From Labrenzia sp. PHM005 (GTDB taxonomy: Bacteria > Pseudomonadota > Alphaproteobacteria > Rhizobiales > Stappiaceae), in contig NZ_CP041191.1 of the NCBI RefSeq assembly GCF_006517275.1, positions 1,793,001 to 1,857,000 of the forward strand: 64,000 nucleotides of DNA, given 5' to 3'. The notes beneath the pieces are model-generated. The model was given only the letters and a program-made list of their open reading frames with translations. It did not search any database and was not told where the DNA came from. Numbering within the stretch: the stretch's first letter is position 1; each line of letters starts with the position of its first letter. Shown one piece after another: positions 63,924 through 64,000 of the stretch. The translations under genes and the position numbers were made by a program.

Positions 63924-64000
63924 TCAGGCCTCCTCCGGGAGTTTTTCTAAAAAGGTGTCTTTCAAAATGTTCTTGCGGACCTTGCCGGCGGCAGTGCGCG
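63924..64000 (-). CDS. Acyl-CoA synthetase (ANL family), C-terminal codons only
   Basis: Twenty-five codons are visible, ending at TGA (63924-63926). They read RTAAGKVRKNILKDTF, the C-terminal A10 motif of AMP-forming acyl-CoA ligases with the catalytic Lys in GKVRK, followed by a short acidic tail. The rest of the gene lies beyond base 64000. It precedes the MaoC pair by three bases, so the three form one operon. Confidence 0.8.
   Translation of the reverse strand, partial: RTAAGKVRKNILKDTFLEKLPEEA

Overview
The window reads as chromosomal DNA of a marine, metabolically versatile alphaproteobacterium. The rhizobial order iolR-iolCDEB, the agl-type alpha-glucoside importer and several complete sugar and amino-acid ABC importers with their own regulators point to Hyphomicrobiales; a Roseibium/Labrenzia-like (Stappiaceae) source is my inference from gene content, not a database result. 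No rRNA, tRNA, CRISPR array, prophage or transposase was seen.

Region 1 (1-12.5 kb) is a surface and secretion module: the 3' 8.6 kb of a giant cadherin-repeat RTX adhesin (start outside the window), a convergent TolC-type outer-membrane channel, and a membrane GGDEF-EAL protein. Region 2 (13-26.5 kb) holds a GntR/FCD regulator, a LacI-type regulator divergent from an aglEFGK-like alpha-glucoside importer, a DeoR-led UgpABCE-like importer and a 2-keto-3-deoxygluconate kinase. An SH3 protein follows. Region 3 (27.7-35.6 kb) is a myo-inositol catabolic locus: iolCDEB on the minus strand, an RpiR-type repressor (iolR), and divergent iolG, with two matching candidate IolR sites.

Region 4 (36.5-49.2 kb) is a galactoside locus. 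One long minus-strand unit runs binding protein, permease, YjbR protein, permease, alpha-galactosidase, SDR dehydrogenase, dgoK, dgoA, SMP-30 lactonase and beta-galactosidase. An IclR regulator and an importer ATPase diverge from it. Together they would import alpha- and beta-galactosides, hydrolyse them and oxidise galactose by the DeLey-Doudoroff route; only galactonate dehydratase is missing here. Region 5 (49.2-56.8 kb) is mixed: an orphan family-3 binding protein, a dienelactone-hydrolase-like protein lacking its catalytic His, a tryptophanase, an oxidoreductase and a quinol-monooxygenase-like protein divergent from a LysR regulator, and a class III adenylate cyclase. Region 6 (57-64 kb) is a branched-chain-amino-acid-type (liv) ABC operon with a coupled alpha/beta hydrolase, then two MaoC-like hydratases and the last codons of an acyl-CoA synthetase on the minus strand.

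Regulatory DNA stands out: a 14-bp LacI operator, twin DeoR palindromes two helical turns apart, paired IolR-like sites, a 20-bp palindrome upstream of tolC, a LysR dyad, and stem-loops directly after all four operon-borne binding-protein genes. I did not find one clearly new multi-gene system. The most unusual items are the hierarchical adhesin repeat, a dehydrogenase with an altered catalytic tetrad, an esterase-like protein without its His, a small exported ORF ahead of iolC, a YjbR gene embedded in a transporter operon, and a dehydrogenase remnant next to iolG.
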